Source: Foliimonas ilicis
Lineage (GTDB): Bacteria > Pseudomonadota > Alphaproteobacteria > Rhizobiales > Rhizobiaceae
Length of the DNA stretch: 64,000 nt
Reading direction: 5' to 3'
NCBI RefSeq assembly: GCF_039939195.1
Contig: NZ_JBDUUH010000001.1
Span: forward strand, 434,001 to 498,000
Numbering within the stretch: position 1 is the stretch's first letter; the number at the start of each line of letters is the position of its first letter. Shown here in pieces: positions 8,783 to 19,212 of this stretch. The notes under the pieces are model-generated. The model was not told where the DNA came from. It saw only the letters and a list, made by a program, of their open reading frames with translations, and ran no database searches. The position numbers and the translations under genes are program-made.

Positions 8783-9562
8783 ATGGCTGATATTCGCAAC
8801 TATCAGACCCGCCCCGCCAATACCGGGGCATACGCCGACGCCGCGATCGACCAGGGTCTTCGCGCTTACATGCTCAAGGTTTACAACCTTATGGCACTGG
8901 GTCTGGCGATCACCGGTCTTGCCGCTCTCGGCACGATGATGATGACGACCACGAACGATCCGTCCGCTGCGGTCGCGACCCTTGCCAATGGCAAGATGCT
9001 GACCAATGCCGGCGTCGCTCTTTACGGTTCGCCGCTGCGTTGGGTCGTCATGCTCGCGCCGCTCGGCATGGTCTTCTTCCTGAGCGCCCGCGTTAACAAG
9101 ATGAGCCTTTCGGCTGCACAGACCTCGTTCTGGGTGTTTGCAGGCCTGATGGGTCTTTCGCTGTCGTCGATCTTCCTGGTCTACACGGCACAGAGCATCG
9201 TTCAGACGTTCTTCATCACGGCTTCGGCCTTTGGTGCGCTGTCGCTTTACGGCTACACCACCAAGCGCGATCTGAGCGGCATGGGCACGTTCCTGATCAT
9301 GGGCGTGTTCGGCCTGATCATCGCGATGGTCGTCAACATCTTCCTGCAGTCGCCCGCAATGCAGTTCGCCATCTCGGCGATCGGCGTGCTGATCTTCTCG
9401 GGCCTCACCGCCTACGACACGCAGAAGATCAAGGAAATGTACTTCGACGGTGATGACGTTCTGGTCTCTGGCCGCAAGGCTATCATGGGCGCGTTGACGC
9501 TCTACCTCGACTTCATCAACCTGTTCACCTTCCTGCTGCAGTTCCTCGGAAACCGCGAATAG
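8783..9562 (+). CDS. Bax inhibitor-1/YccA family membrane protein
   Basis: An integral inner-membrane protein of 259 residues with about seven hydrophobic helices and the BI-1 family end (LTAYDTQKIKEMY...GALTLYLDFINLF). Conserved aspartates in the last third (YDTQ and YLDF) match those that form the pH-sensing pair in the BsYetJ calcium-leak channel. The role in bacteria is unclear; YccA is a modulator of FtsH proteolysis in E. coli. The start has GAGGAAT upstream. Expression is probably affected by the structured leader at 8698-8765, and a strong terminator follows. Confidence 0.93.
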   Translation: MADIRNYQTRPANTGAYADAAIDQGLRAYMLKVYNLMALGLAITGLAALGTMMMTTTNDPSAAVATLANGKMLTNAGVALYGSPLRWVVMLAPLGMVFFLSARVNKMSLSAAQTSFWVFAGLMGLSLSSIFLVYTAQSIVQTFFITASAFGALSLYGYTTKRDLSGMGTFLIMGVFGLIIAMVVNIFLQSPAMQFAISAIGVLIFSGLTAYDTQKIKEMYFDGDDVLVSGRKAIMGALTLYLDFINLFTFLLQFLGNRE

Positions 9563-9585
9563 TCAGGACTGGACCAATCGAACGC

Positions 9586-9617
9586 AAAAGGGCGGCTTTC
9601 GGGCCGCCCTTTTCTTT
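9586..9617 (+). terminator. intrinsic terminator after BI-1 gene
   Basis: AAAAGGGCGGC and GCCGCCCTTTT form a long G+C-rich stem around a short loop, followed by TCTTTT, starting 23 bases after the BI-1 stop codon. Confidence 0.9.
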
Positions 9618-9644
9618 TGTCTCGAGTTGCGCCAAAACGCGATC

Positions 9645-10211
9645 ATGAGCGACACGATTTTCATCAGACAGGCAGTACGCGGCGATATCGACCGCATCAC
9701 TGATATCTACGCACACGCCGTAAGGCATGGCACCGCAACCTACGAGCTTGATCCGCCGTCGCGGGTCGATATGGCGGTGCGCTATGCCGCGCTGAATGAA
9801 GGCGGCTATCCTTACATCGTTGCAGAAGAAGGCGGGACGATAACCGGCTTTGCCTATGCAGGCCCGTTCAGGCCTCGACCGGCCTATCGCTTCATCGTCG
9901 AGGATTCGATCTACCTGTCGCCCGATTTTCAGGGCAGAGGCATCGGCAAGGCGCTGCTGAAGCGGCTGATGGACGAGTCCGAGCTGCTGGGCTTTCGCCA
10001 GATCATCGCCGTCATTGGTGACGGCACGCCTGAAAGCGCTTCGGTGAAGCTGCACAAGGCGCTCGGCTTTCGCCTTACCGGCACGATGGAAGGGTCCGGC
10101 TTCAAGCATGGCCGCTGGCTCGATACGGTTCTCATGCAGTTTTCGATGAATGGCGGCTCCAGCGTGCCGCCAGATCCGCAATCGCTGCCAGAGCGCAATT
10201 TCAACAAATAG
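9645..10211 (+). CDS. GNAT N-acetyltransferase, phosphinothricin-acetyltransferase-like
   Basis: A 188-residue GNAT enzyme of the Pat/Bar-like (YncA/MddA) group. The N-terminal IRQAVRGDIDRITDIYAHAV, the acetyl-CoA loop GRGIGKALL and the NxASxxLHKxLGF-type end (SASVKLHKALGFRLTG) are visible. Relatives acetylate phosphinothricin, methionine sulfoximine/sulfone or similar amino-acid analogues. The substrate here is unknown. The ATG at 9645 lacks a strong ribosome site, and a TTG at 9627 is the alternative. Confidence 0.85.
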   Translation: MSDTIFIRQAVRGDIDRITDIYAHAVRHGTATYELDPPSRVDMAVRYAALNEGGYPYIVAEEGGTITGFAYAGPFRPRPAYRFIVEDSIYLSPDFQGRGIGKALLKRLMDESELLGFRQIIAVIGDGTPESASVKLHKALGFRLTGTMEGSGFKHGRWLDTVLMQFSMNGGSSVPPDPQSLPERNFNK

Positions 10212-10237
10212 AGTTCAGGTCCTCGGCGTTTCTATAA

Positions 10238-10627
10238 CTAGGCCCGGACGACTTTCAATTTCTTGTCGAAGACTGAAAGCACGCGGTCCAGTTCGTGACC
10301 GCGTTTCAGGATTAGCCCGCCAGCACCAACAACGGAAAACGCGCCCTGTTTACGGGCGTTTTTTGGATCCTTGATGATCTGGAAGAGCGGGGTTTCGCTG
10401 GCGCGGCGAAAGACGGAGAAGATCGCGCGATCCTGCAGATGGTCGATTGCGTAGTCACGCCACTCATTTGCTGCGACCATAATGCCGTAAAGTCTGAGAA
10501 TCTGGTCTAGCTCTCGTCGCTGGAAGGAGACTGGCATTCCCGATTTCGCCGGATGCAGCGGGATGAGAACTCCGTATTCGTCGCTTCCATCCCCGGAATC
10601 ATGACCCGAATCCTGGCGATCCATCAT
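10238..10627 (-). CDS. DUF2794 protein
   Basis: A 129-residue protein matching the alphaproteobacterial DUF2794 family: the core FQRRELDQILRLYG, VAANEWRDYAIDHL, AIFSVFRRASE and GGLILKRGHELDRVL blocks are all present. The N-terminal 25 residues are variable and acidic. The function of the family is unknown. Two adjacent ATGs at 10624 and 10627 can serve as start. It is soluble by composition. The gene is divergent from the candidate small RNA at about 10.8 kb. Confidence 0.82.
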   Translation of the reverse strand: MMDRQDSGHDSGDGSDEYGVLIPLHPAKSGMPVSFQRRELDQILRLYGIMVAANEWRDYAIDHLQDRAIFSVFRRASETPLFQIIKDPKNARKQGAFSVVGAGGLILKRGHELDRVLSVFDKKLKVVRA

Positions 10628-10822
10628 GCCGAGACCCTTTCATTGCCGCTTCGCTACCGGAAGGGTACGCGTTCGTTTTTGAATTGCAAGCCTCACCGTC
10701 AGCCGGCGAATGGGAACGCCTGTCTCACAAATAAGTACAGGCTGTGTTTATTGGTGATCCTATGCCTTATTTCTGACACCTTTTACGCAAGCTTCCGCCC
10801 CAATCTGAAACGACGATCCCCC

Positions 10823-10975
10823 TGTTGCCTGAGACGGTTCGGTCCGGCACTGACTCGTAAACCCCAAGCCCCCGCCCACGGGTCCGGGTCGGATCGAACC
10901 AACCTCCGTCTGTTTAAGACCTATGTGCAGCAAGCCATTGGCTGGAACCGGTGTCGTATTCGACGCCGGTTTTTT
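10823..10975 (+). ncRNA. candidate small RNA with own terminator
   Basis: Lies in a 354-bp gap between two minus-strand genes, yet ends in a plus-strand intrinsic terminator, so something is transcribed rightward here. The body folds into a rod: TGTTGC (10823-10828) with GCAGCA (10927-10932), AGACGG (10832-10837) with CCGTCT (10906-10911), and GGTTCGGTCCG (10836-10846) with CGGATCGAACC (10890-10900, one G-U). The loop is rich in C, and a bulge carries AACCT next to CCGTC, so CCTCC at 10903-10907 could contact a Shine-Dalgarno sequence. The 5' end is a guess. A 6S-like rod is possible but it is short for 6S RNA. Confidence 0.5.
10946..10975 (+). terminator. intrinsic terminator of candidate small RNA
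   Basis: AACCGGTGTCG and CGACGCCGGTT pair over 11 positions (one T-G) around loop TATT and run straight into TTTTTT. The T-run is on the plus strand only, so it cannot be the terminator of the minus-strand DUF1223 gene. Confidence 0.85.
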
Positions 10976-10981
10976 CTGCGT

Positions 10982-11734
10982 TCAGATGCTGGGTTTGCGC
11001 ACCATCGCCGCGCCGAGAATAGCGCCGGGCAACCCGTTTTCGTCGGTCGCCTGCAGGAGCACTGCACAACCGCCTTTCTTGGCAATCTCGCGTGCTGGCA
11101 GGTCGAAGCGCGCTGCCTTGCCGTACCACATGCCGGCGGCCTGAACGTCGCTGACGGCGTTCCAGTAGGTCAGCGTCTTCCCCTTGTTCTCACCCCTGTC
11201 GACCGTAATCGGCTGCGGGGGGTTGAAATAGACGAGAACGAGCTGCGCCTGCTTCTCCTTGCCGGTCGCAGCGCCCGTTTCTATGGTGATGGTGTCCTTT
11301 GTCTTCGACACTTTCACGCTGACCGAGAGGCCCTTGCCCTCGCGCTGCATCTCGTCGATGGACGTGTTGATCGCGATGCGATCCGCGCCGTTCACATGTT
11401 TGCGCCCATTCAGAACGGCTTGCGGCGTATAGACGGAGCGGGAATCGAAGGAGCGCATATAGTCGTATTGGCGAGTCGTGCTTGCGGGCGTGCTCAGCGT
11501 GTCGCGCCACCCCAGATAATTCCAGTAATCGACATGATAGGCGAGCGCGACGAGATTATCCTTGGCGGCAAGCTCTTCAAAAAGCGAATCCGCAGGCGGA
11601 CAGGAGCTGCAACCCTGACTGGTAAACAGTTCGATCACGCCGATCGGCTGATCCTTATTTTCCTGTGCCCAAGCCGACGACGTTGCGATAAAGGAAAACG
11701 CAGCCGCCAGCTTGAGGAAAGTTCCAAAGCTCAT
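10982..11734 (-). CDS. DUF1223 thioredoxin-like secreted protein
   Basis: A 250-residue protein with a signal peptide (cleavage near SSAWAQ, residue 24) and the DUF1223 signature ELFTSQGCSSCPPAD. That segment is a thioredoxin-like C-x-x-C site with C42 and C45. Following blocks HVDYWNYLGWRDTL and YTPQAVLNG are family hallmarks. The family is common next to acnA in Rhizobiales. A periplasmic redox role is plausible because of the CxxC motif and the nearby cytochrome c maturation genes, but this is inference. Confidence 0.87.
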   Translation of the reverse strand: MSFGTFLKLAAAFSFIATSSAWAQENKDQPIGVIELFTSQGCSSCPPADSLFEELAAKDNLVALAYHVDYWNYLGWRDTLSTPASTTRQYDYMRSFDSRSVYTPQAVLNGRKHVNGADRIAINTSIDEMQREGKGLSVSVKVSKTKDTITIETGAATGKEKQAQLVLVYFNPPQPITVDRGENKGKTLTYWNAVSDVQAAGMWYGKAARFDLPAREIAKKGGCAVLLQATDENGLPGAILGAAMVRKPSI

Positions 11735-11859
11735 GGTCTTTCCGAATTGCTTTTTGGTTTTGCCGGACCATGCGATCCTGACCCTAGAAGGTTTAATCTA
11801 GGCAGAACAGATGCTCAACAGGAAGTAAATTTGCGGTGAGAGAAGGCGACTTTTGAGCG

Positions 11860-12528
11860 ATGAATGCAGCAATTTCTACGCATATCGACCTTTATTGTGA
11901 GCGAACCGGCCCTGAATTCTGGTCCGAACCGGTAAATGCGCTAACAAATCTCAGTTTTATCATTGCAGGGCTTTGGGGCGTCTGGCAGGTCCGCCGCCGT
12001 GGTACGGGTGGCTTTGCGGAGGCTCTCTCATGGTGGGTCGTGGCAATCGGCCTGGGCTCCGGCCTGTTCCACACATTCGCCAACAGGCTGACCATGTGGG
12101 CCGACATTTTGCCGATCGCCGGTTTCACGCTGGCCTACACGCTGCTCAATCTCCGTCGTTTCATGGGCATGGCATGGCCGAGAGCCTTGGCCATTTTCCT
12201 CGCCTTCTACGTCGTGGTCGGGTTCCTGACTTATATGGTGCCGGATTGGCTGCGCCTCGCCTCAAACGGCTCCACGGGCTATCTGCCGCCCTTTCTGGCG
12301 CTCATTTTCTTTGGAGCGCTGGTTATCCGCAGCGGTAATCCGGCAGGTTGGTACAATATGGCGGCTGCGGCGATCTTCGTCGGCTCAGTCACCTTCCGGG
12401 CAATCGATCCGCATGTCTGCGAGACTATGCCGCTCGGCACGCATTTCATGTGGCACACGTTGAATGGATTGATGCTGGGCGTGTTGCTTGCTGCAACAGC
12501 GAGATATGGCGCGCCTCGACGTTCCTAG
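11860..12528 (+). CDS. ceramidase-like (CREST superfamily) membrane protein
   Basis: A 222-residue multi-pass protein with about seven hydrophobic helices. It has the alkaline-ceramidase family pattern: CERTGPEFWSEPVNALTNLSF near the N-terminus (C13, E14), a GLFHTFAN block, a WAD motif, and a C-terminal FMWHTLNGLML with conserved histidines. These His/Asp residues bind zinc in the CREST hydrolases. Whether it hydrolyses ceramide is unknown; bacteria of this group have few sphingolipids, so another amide lipid is possible. It stands alone on the plus strand, convergent with acnA. Confidence 0.8.
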   Translation: MNAAISTHIDLYCERTGPEFWSEPVNALTNLSFIIAGLWGVWQVRRRGTGGFAEALSWWVVAIGLGSGLFHTFANRLTMWADILPIAGFTLAYTLLNLRRFMGMAWPRALAIFLAFYVVVGFLTYMVPDWLRLASNGSTGYLPPFLALIFFGALVIRSGNPAGWYNMAAAAIFVGSVTFRAIDPHVCETMPLGTHFMWHTLNGLMLGVLLAATARYGAPRRS

Positions 12529-12587
12529 ATTGCGCCGCCTTTGCTTCGTTCCGTAACGTCGATAATCTTGGATGATGTCCCAGATGT

Positions 12588-12624
12588 AAAAAAGCCGCCG
12601 ACGCTTTCGCACCGGCGGCTTTTT
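12588..12624 (-). terminator. bidirectional terminator between ceramidase-like gene and acnA
   Basis: AAAAGCCGCCG pairs with CGGCGGCTTTT around a 12-base loop. A-runs on one side and T-runs on the other let it stop both the rightward ceramidase-like transcript and leftward acnA transcription. Confidence 0.88.
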
Positions 12625-12638
12625 CAATTTATCGCTTT

Positions 12639-15341
<2,703 letters not shown>

Positions 15342-15531
15342 CCTGGTCAGTTCTGCCTAAGCGGGAACAGACTCCTGTGGCATGCAAATCACGCGCAAAG
15401 GTTGCGGGTACGGCCATTTCCGCTGTCCGTTCCCAAGCAACCCGGCCGTTCAAGGCGGCGCGCGCGCTGGTCGGCGCAAATTCGGTTCCCATGCCGACCG
15501 CTGGCATGGTTGCTGCGGATATAGAGAATTT

Positions 15532-15548
15532 TCTGGAATAGTTCTAGA
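15532..15548. promoter_or_regulatory. ICE/Irr-box-like palindrome
   Basis: TCTGGAA-TAG-TTCTAGA is an inverted repeat with one mismatch in the acnA/ccmA divergent promoter region. It matches 11 of the 14 specified bases in the iron control element pattern TTTAGAA-N3-TTCTAAA bound by Irr in Rhizobiales (pattern from memory). Both neighbours make iron or heme-dependent products, so iron control is sensible. No experimental support is available here. Confidence 0.45.
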
Positions 15549-15614
15549 GAGGAAGCGAGCAAAATTTCCTCAATGCGAAAAGAGCATGAAAGTAGCAGTC
15601 TCTAAAGGTGACCG

Positions 15615-16226
15615 ATGCGGCTGATCGCCGACAATCTTGGCGGCGAACGCGGCGGGGAAGAAGTGTTCGGAGCGGTGAGTTTCGCGTTGCCCGAAAAGTC
15701 GTGCCTTGTCGTCACGGGGCCGAACGGCGCGGGAAAATCAACGCTGCTTCGGGTGATTGCCGGGCTTTTGCCGGTCTCGTCCGGATCCGTGCGCCTTGAA
15801 GACGGCGGCGAGGATTGGCCGACGATTGCGGCGGCAAGCCACTATCTCGGTCATCAAAACGCGATGAAAACCGCGCTTTCCGTCACCGAAAATCTGAAAT
15901 TCTGGCAGGATTTTTGCGGAAATCCGCATCTTTCCATCGAAGAATCACTCGAAGAGGTCGGTCTGGAATCAATAGGCCACCTTCCTTATGGGTATCTTTC
16001 GACCGGACAGAAACGTCGCGTGTCGATCGCGCGTCTTCTGGTGAGCTACCGTCCGGTGTGGTTGCTGGATGAGCCGACGGCCGGGCTGGATCGCGCATCC
16101 GAGACGCGGTTCGCGGGATTGATGGAAGCGCATCTGGATGATGGCGGGCTGATTGTCGCGGCGACGCATCTGCCGCTGGGGCTGGATGGCACGCAGGAGT
16201 TGAAGATGGGCGAGGCTGATGATTAG
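15615..16226 (+). CDS. ccmA: heme exporter ATPase CcmA
   Basis: ATP-binding subunit of the CcmABCD complex, which releases holo-CcmE during cytochrome c maturation. Length is 203 residues, normal for CcmA. Walker A is GPNGAGKST, the degenerate signature typical of CcmA is YLSTGQKRR, and Walker B is VWLLDEPTAGLD. The start ATG follows an AAAGGTG ribosome site. It is separated from ccmB by 201 bases that hold a large palindrome, whereas ccmA and ccmB are usually nearly adjacent. Confidence 0.94.
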   Translation: MRLIADNLGGERGGEEVFGAVSFALPEKSCLVVTGPNGAGKSTLLRVIAGLLPVSSGSVRLEDGGEDWPTIAAASHYLGHQNAMKTALSVTENLKFWQDFCGNPHLSIEESLEEVGLESIGHLPYGYLSTGQKRRVSIARLLVSYRPVWLLDEPTAGLDRASETRFAGLMEAHLDDGGLIVAATHLPLGLDGTQELKMGEADD

Positions 16227-16257
16227 TCAGCTCCTTGGAAATACTAACCGCAAAACG

Positions 16258-16403
16258 TTTCGCTCTACGTTGCCCCCCTCTGTCCTGCCGGACATCTCCC
16301 CCACGGGTGGGGAGATTGGCAGTTTCAATGTTGGAGATTGGCTGATCTCCCCCCTTGTGGGGGAGATGTCCGGCAGGACAGAGGGGGGCAACGTAGAGCG
16401 AAA
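16258..16403. repeat. 146-bp palindromic intergenic repeat
   Basis: Two perfect 47-base inverted arms (16258-16304 and 16357-16403) flank a 52-base centre. The centre holds a second inverted pair (GGGGAGAT and ATCTCCCC) and two direct copies of GGAGATTGGC. An RNA copy would form a very stable hairpin inside the ccm operon. C/G-rich palindromes with CTGTCCTGCCGGACATCTCC-like arms are, as I remember, dispersed in many Rhizobiales genomes, so this looks like a mobile or MITE-like repeat. No coding capacity was seen. Confidence 0.88.
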
Positions 16404-16427
16404 CCCTCAAAGTCAGAGTTTAGTACC

Positions 16428-17093
16428 ATGCTAGCCCTCTACGTCCGAGACATACGCCTCGGCATCCGTGCTGGCGGCGGTGCATTGACCGGCGTGTTGT
16501 TTTTCCTCGCGGTCATTGCAACGATCCCCTTCGGCATCGGCCCCGATCTCAATCTTCTGGCTCGGATCGGACCGGCAATTCTTTGGATCGGCGCGCTGCT
16601 GGCGAGCCTGCTCGGCTTAGACCGGTTGTTCCAGGCCGATCGTGAGGATGGATCGCTCGACCAGCTCATTCTCGCAGACGAAAGACACATGCTTGCGCTG
16701 ACGGTGTTCGTGAAATGCCTCGCGCATTGGACCGTCAGCGTCTTGCCGCTGGTAATAGCTGCACCTCTTTTCGGGCTATTCCTCAACATGGGGCCGGTCA
16801 GCATTTTTGCGGCAGCAGCGACGCTGCTTGTCGGCACGCCCGCAATCACCTTCATTGGTGCGGCGGGTGCTGCGGTCGGTGTCGCGCTTCCGCGTGGCGG
16901 CGTGCTGATTTCCGTGCTGGTGCTGCCGCTGGTCGTGCCGGTTCTGATCTTCGGCGTCACCGCCAGTTACGGCGCGGTCAATGCGAATGACCCGTTCGCG
17001 GCACCTTTCCTGATTCTTTGCGCGCTGACGCTTTTCTTTGCGGTCATCGGCCCGCTGGCAGCCTCATTGGCGCTACGCTGGGCTGCGGATTAA
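16428..17093 (+). CDS. ccmB: heme exporter permease CcmB
   Basis: Integral membrane subunit of the CcmABCD complex, 221 residues with six hydrophobic helices, normal for CcmB. The N-terminal LYVRDIRLGIRAGGG and the LGLDRLFQADREDGSLDQL block are characteristic. The start at 16428 gives MLALYVRD; upstream in-frame codons read through the repeat and are not plausible. The next gene should be ccmC, but only a 97-base spacer separates this gene from ccmD. Confidence 0.94.
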   Translation: MLALYVRDIRLGIRAGGGALTGVLFFLAVIATIPFGIGPDLNLLARIGPAILWIGALLASLLGLDRLFQADREDGSLDQLILADERHMLALTVFVKCLAHWTVSVLPLVIAAPLFGLFLNMGPVSIFAAAATLLVGTPAITFIGAAGAAVGVALPRGGVLISVLVLPLVVPVLIFGVTASYGAVNANDPFAAPFLILCALTLFFAVIGPLAASLALRWAAD

Positions 17094-17190
17094 CACGATC
17101 CATTCGGGTCATCGCAAAGCTGCGGCAAGGGGGCCGATTGCGGCGAAGCGATTGCGGGGCTATCTAAACCGCTGAATTGGATCATTCGAA
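17094..17190 (+). other. 97-bp spacer where ccmC would be expected
   Basis: No ORF of CcmC length or sequence is present in any frame. In the frame that ends with TGA overlapping the ccmD ATG (17192-17194), only eight sense codons follow a TAA at 17165-17167. They read TAELDHSK. This could be a leftover ccmC tail with the usual ATGA coupling, or chance. The upstream 70 bases look like a leader rather than coding sequence. Confidence 0.6.
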
Positions 17191-17361
17191 ATGAGCGCAC
17201 ACGCACTCTATGTGACAGCGGCCTACGGCGTATCGGCAGTGGCGATTGCCGGGCTGATCCTGTGGGTATTGCTCGACCAGCGCGGCCGCAGGCGCGATAT
17301 TGCCGAGCTCGAAGCAAGCGGCGCGCGTCGTCGTTCCGACAGGCGCGGGGCTGCTTCGTGA
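17191..17361 (+). CDS. ccmD: heme exporter protein CcmD
   Basis: A 56-residue single-helix protein, the small subunit that holds CcmE to CcmABC. It starts MSAHALYVTAAYGVSA and has one transmembrane helix (about residues 9-31), then a basic C-terminus (QRGRRRDIAELEASGARRR), exactly the CcmD layout. Its stop overlaps the GTG start of ccmG by four bases, indicating coupled translation. Its ATG overlaps a TGA in another frame (ATGA), consistent with a gene having once ended there. Confidence 0.88.
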   Translation: MSAHALYVTAAYGVSAVAIAGLILWVLLDQRGRRRDIAELEASGARRRSDRRGAAS

Positions 17362-17930
17362 GCGAAAACATCGAAACGCAGAAGCGCCCGCGCCGCCTGA
17401 TCGTGCTTTTGCCGCTGGCGATTTTCCTGACGCTGGCTGCGATATTTCTTCTTCAGCTTCTGTCCGGTCGCGATATTTCGGCAATTCCATCCGCTTTGAT
17501 CGGCCACGAAGCGCCCAAGACGAACCTCCCGCCACTTCAAGGCATGAGCCTGCCGGGCCTTGTTTCCGGTGATTTCAAGGGCAAGGTCACGCTGGTCAAT
17601 GTTTGGGCGTCCTGGTGCGCGCCGTGCCGGGAAGAGCATCCAATCTTGCTGGCGCTTTCGCAGGATAAGCGTTTTGACATTGCCGGGCTGAACTACAAGG
17701 ATCGGCCTGAAAATGCGCGCCGCTTTCTGGGCGACCTCGGCAATCCGTTCAGCGCAATCGGTGTCGATCAGGCCGGAAGCACGGCCATCGACTGGGGCGT
17801 CTACGGCGTACCGGAAACCTTTCTGATCGGGAAGGACGGCAAGATTATCTACAAGCATGTCGGCCCGCTGAGCATCGATGCGGCACGCGACGATATCTTG
17901 CCGCGCATCGAAAAAGCGCTGGCTGAGTAA
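17358..17930 (+). CDS. ccmG: thiol:disulfide interchange protein CcmG/DsbE
   Basis: A 190-residue membrane-anchored thioredoxin that reduces apocytochrome c before heme attachment. It has one N-terminal helix (about residues 14-37), the GKVTLVNVWASWCAPCREEHP active site with a W-C-A-P-C motif, and the late cis-proline segment YGVPETFLI. The start is a GTG overlapping the ccmD stop. The longer frame from 17262 runs through ccmD and is not plausible. It ends the ccm operon. Confidence 0.94.
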   Translation: MSENIETQKRPRRLIVLLPLAIFLTLAAIFLLQLLSGRDISAIPSALIGHEAPKTNLPPLQGMSLPGLVSGDFKGKVTLVNVWASWCAPCREEHPILLALSQDKRFDIAGLNYKDRPENARRFLGDLGNPFSAIGVDQAGSTAIDWGVYGVPETFLIGKDGKIIYKHVGPLSIDAARDDILPRIEKALAE

Positions 17931-17972
17931 GGCAAACTTCCAGTTTCGGTACGAAGCAGATAGATTCGACCG

Positions 17973-19019
17973 ATGAGCGAGACAGAAGATTATATTCGCC
18001 AGCATTTCCGCCGTCAGGGCGACGCCTGCGAAAGATTGGGTTCACCCTTCAACGCAATGCTCTGCCGGATTTTGGCAGATAATCTCGACGAGACGACCAA
18101 GGTCGGACACAAAATTCTGACGTGGCCGGGCACGGCTGGCGATGATGCACTTGCGCTGCGCCTTTGCGGCGGGCTCCATGTGCTGGTGCTTTCAGATGCA
18201 GATCCGAAACTCGCAGCGCTTTATCCTCCGCATTTGTCCGATTGGGAACGGCTGCGCCTGATCCTGCCGGAAATTCTGACGCGGAACGAAGAGGCGTTGT
18301 TGCAAGCGCTTCAAAGCGCACCGCAAACCAACGAGATTGCGCGTTCCGGCATGTTGTTGCCGGGCTTTCTGGCGATTGCGCGCGAGACGGGCTTGCCGCT
18401 TTCGCTTCACGAAATCGGGTCGAGCGCTGGGCTAAACCTGCTTTTCGATCTCTTTCATTATTCGATGGGAAATGCGGCGTGGGGCGATGCAAACTCGCCG
18501 GTTCAGCTTTCGCCGGAAGTGCGCGGGCAAGTACCGCCGCTGGACGGTGAGCTGCAAATCCTGTCGCGTTACGGCAGCGATATTTCGCCGATCGAGGTTG
18601 AAAACGACAAGGACAGGCTGCGCCTGCGCTCTTACGTATGGCCGGATCAGGCCTTGCGACTGGAACGTCTGGATGCAGCGCTTGGGCTTGGCTTGAAGAC
18701 GCTATTCAGCGTGGTGAAATCGGACGCAGAAGCCTTCGTCCACAATATGCTTTCAGATCGAAAGCCAAATGTGGCAACAGTGCTGTTTCACTCGATCATG
18801 TGGCAGTACATGCCCGAAAATACGCGTGCCGCCATAGTTTCGGCGATGGAAGCTGCCGGGGCGGAAGCGACGGAGAAAGCGCCACTGGCCTGGCTTCGCA
18901 TGGAGCCGCTGGTTATCAGCGATCCTCATGCGACTTTGTCGCTTACGCTATGGCCGAATGGCGAGACGCGTCATCTCGCCAAATGCGATTACCATGGCCG
19001 ATGGATCGAGTGGTTCTAG
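17973..19019 (+). CDS. DUF2332 protein
   Basis: A 348-residue soluble protein matching DUF2332: the early FRRQGDACERLGSPFNAMLC block, SLHEIGSSAGLNLLFD, and VLFHSIMWQYMP are family hallmarks. The EIGSSAGLNL segment resembles the glycine-rich SAM-binding loop of Rossmann methyltransferases, but the enzymatic role of the family is not known to me. It is close to ccmG (42 bases) and may be in the same transcript. Confidence 0.82.
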   Translation: MSETEDYIRQHFRRQGDACERLGSPFNAMLCRILADNLDETTKVGHKILTWPGTAGDDALALRLCGGLHVLVLSDADPKLAALYPPHLSDWERLRLILPEILTRNEEALLQALQSAPQTNEIARSGMLLPGFLAIARETGLPLSLHEIGSSAGLNLLFDLFHYSMGNAAWGDANSPVQLSPEVRGQVPPLDGELQILSRYGSDISPIEVENDKDRLRLRSYVWPDQALRLERLDAALGLGLKTLFSVVKSDAEAFVHNMLSDRKPNVATVLFHSIMWQYMPENTRAAIVSAMEAAGAEATEKAPLAWLRMEPLVISDPHATLSLTLWPNGETRHLAKCDYHGRWIEWF

Positions 19020-19023
19020 CGGA

Positions 19024-19212
19024 TTAACCGTAAACGTCCTGATATGCCTGATGCAGCATTTCGCTGCGGTCGGCACGGATGTCGGAAAGATCGCGCGTGC
19101 TCATGCCTTCGATTTCAGCGACAAGGCGGCGATAGCGGAGACGCTTTGAGAGGCGGTCCTGAGTGCGGGCAACGAGGCCTGAGAAGATCATCTGTTTGGT
19201 CCTTCGGAACAT
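19024..19212 (-). CDS. DUF1127 small protein
   Basis: A 62-residue basic protein with the DUF1127 (YjiS-like) signature in its second half: RYRRLVAEIEGMSTRDLSDI followed by a conserved R-x-x-I-x-x-like end. Small DUF1127 proteins are abundant in Rhizobiales, are arginine-rich, and in some species affect phosphate or sRNA-linked regulation. The start is uncertain: MFRRTKQ at 19212 has no ribosome site at good distance, and 19257 (MIITKG) is the alternative. Confidence 0.75.
   Translation of the reverse strand: MFRRTKQMIFSGLVARTQDRLSKRLRYRRLVAEIEGMSTRDLSDIRADRSEMLHQAYQDVYG

Noticed and set aside
10823..10975. tRNA or tmRNA because of a GGTTCGATCC-like segment on the minus strand
   Set aside because: No cloverleaf, acceptor stem or CCA end could be built around it; the segment is part of the 11-bp stem.
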